A stretch of DNA of 64,000 nt from Polaribacter sp. MED152 (GTDB taxonomy: Bacteria > Bacteroidota > Bacteroidia > Flavobacteriales > Flavobacteriaceae), in the NCBI RefSeq assembly GCF_000152945.2, contig NC_020830.1, positions 1,498,501-1,562,500 on the forward strand. Direction: 5' to 3'. Below the pieces are notes generated by a model. It was given only the letters and a program-made list of their open reading frames with translations, searched no databases and had not been told where the DNA came from. Shown here one piece after another: positions 63,101-64,000 of this stretch (the stretch's first letter is position 1; every line of letters starts with the position of its first letter). The position numbers and the translations under genes are program-made.

Positions 63101-63991
63101 ATGATAAACGATAGTAAGATGCACAATCCACTCGAAAATATTCACTCAAAAAGTGCGGACTTTGATTTAGTAAAAAAGTCTTTGAACGGAAATCGAATAG
63201 CACTGGACAAACTGATAAAAAAACACCAACCTTTTATCTATAACGTTGCTTGGAAAATGTCTCACAATCCAAATGATGCAAAGGACTTAACGCAAGAAGT
63301 ACTAATAAAAGTAATAACCAACCTTTCGAAATTTTCCTTTAAAAGTACATTTACAACTTGGTTGTATAGAATAGTAGTAAATGAATTCTTACAAGCTAAA
63401 AGGAAAAATAAAAATCAACAATTTACTTCTTTTGAGCAATACGGAAAACAACTCGATGAAATACCCAATCTTGAATTAAATAAAGAAGAAGAAATTGAAT
63501 ATGCAGAACTGTCAAAAGAAATGCAGATTAGCTGTATGTCTGGAATGTTAATGTGTCTCAATAAAGAACAACGGCTTATTTATATATTGGGCGACACATT
63601 TTGTATTGACCACAACTTGGGAGCAGAAGTTTTTGACATTTCACCACAAAATTTTAGAGTAAAGTTACACAGAGCAAGAAAAGAACTTTATAATTTTATG
63701 AATAACAAATGTGGTTTAGTAAAGACCTCAAATCCTTGTCGTTGTCCAAAGAAAACAAAAGCACTTAAAAAAGGTGGTTATTTAAAAGAGGATGAAATGC
63801 TTTTCAATATTAATACCACTAAAAAAATAAAAAATTACGTTACCGAAAATCATTCGGATTTAAAAGGAACAATTGATGATAAATACACACACCTATTTAG
63901 AAACCATCCTGCTAAAGAAGATTTTGGAAAAGAAACAATTATAGACGAACTATTAAATGATAATGAACTAATGAAACACTTACGAAATTAG
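63101..63991 (+). CDS. sigma-70 family RNA polymerase sigma factor (ECF-like) with C-terminal extension
   Basis: A 296-residue sigma factor. Region 2 spans about 33-110 (DLTQEVLIKVITNLSKF, then TFTTWLYRIVVNEFLQAKRK). Region 4 spans about 150-205 (CLNKEQRLIYILGDTFCID, then ISPQNFRVKLHRARKELYNFM). An extension of about 90 residues follows, starting with a cysteine group (NKCGLVKTSNPCRCPKK) and ending in a charged helical tail. No anti-sigma gene is seen before the window ends. The start may be the ATG at 63101 or the one six codons later (63119). Confidence 0.88.
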   Translation: MINDSKMHNPLENIHSKSADFDLVKKSLNGNRIALDKLIKKHQPFIYNVAWKMSHNPNDAKDLTQEVLIKVITNLSKFSFKSTFTTWLYRIVVNEFLQAKRKNKNQQFTSFEQYGKQLDEIPNLELNKEEEIEYAELSKEMQISCMSGMLMCLNKEQRLIYILGDTFCIDHNLGAEVFDISPQNFRVKLHRARKELYNFMNNKCGLVKTSNPCRCPKKTKALKKGGYLKEDEMLFNINTTKKIKNYVTENHSDLKGTIDDKYTHLFRNHPAKEDFGKETIIDELLNDNELMKHLRN

Positions 63992-64000
63992 TTTTATTAA

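Overview
The window reads as a chromosomal segment of a marine Flavobacteriaceae bacterium (Bacteroidota; Polaribacter- or Tenacibaculum-like is an inference). Pointers are a visibly AT-rich sequence, a gliding/T9SS translocon gene (sprA), a type IX C-terminal sorting domain, a SusC/SusD pair, lipoprotein signals of the Bacteroidota kind, and many promoters with the Bacteroidota -7 element TAnnTTTG a short distance before start codons. Almost every base lies in or beside a recognisable gene. No rRNA, tRNA, IS element, phage or CRISPR array was seen.

Layout. 1-4.7 kb: two tandem BNR-repeat surface lipoproteins, each with a small lipoprotein beside it. 4.7-9.7 kb: nucleotide metabolism (dgt, nrdA, nrdB). 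10-15 kb: cold-shock protein, heme A synthase, moaE/moaD with a DUF3817 gene between them, and a DUF5686 outer-membrane protein. 15.2-26.8 kb: maeB, ruvA, sprA, gcvH, a VanZ-like gene and a TonB-like gene, all on the + strand. 26.9-31.5 kb: MOSC, YwqK-like, DUF1304, MscS, tsaB and a TolC-like gene. 31.6-36.6 kb: cytochrome oxidase biogenesis and subunits (cyoE, two subunit III proteins, subunit IV, a cysteine-free SCO relative, a true SCO, DUF420/CtaM-like and a small CxxC protein). Heme A synthase at 10.3 kb belongs functionally with this group. 36.8-46.5 kb: enoyl-CoA hydratase, leuS, an M16 peptidase, fabD and a YhhQ transporter.

46.6-60.2 kb is the most unusual part: a 13-gene, one-direction, tightly packed cluster built around the arsenosugar radical-SAM enzyme ArsS. 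It holds a DUF547 protein, an AhpD-like protein, ArsS, a DUF2064 protein, SusC, SusD, a sodium:solute symporter, a metallophosphoesterase relative that has lost metal ligands, a periplasmic rhodanese, a second DUF2064 protein, a purine nucleoside phosphorylase with MTA-phosphorylase-like substitutions, a choline-kinase-like phosphotransferase and an inositol-monophosphatase-like enzyme. Read together it looks like a pathway that makes a 5'-arsinoyl-adenosine, removes adenine, and processes the arseno-ribose phosphate. ArsM is not in the window. The pathway order beyond ArsS is inference.

60.4-64 kb looks like accessory DNA: a Crp/Fnr regulator, a peroxiredoxin-like and an SDR gene, a 350-bp intergenic element of nested inverted repeats with attC-like end boxes, and a sigma-70-type factor with a cysteine-containing tail.
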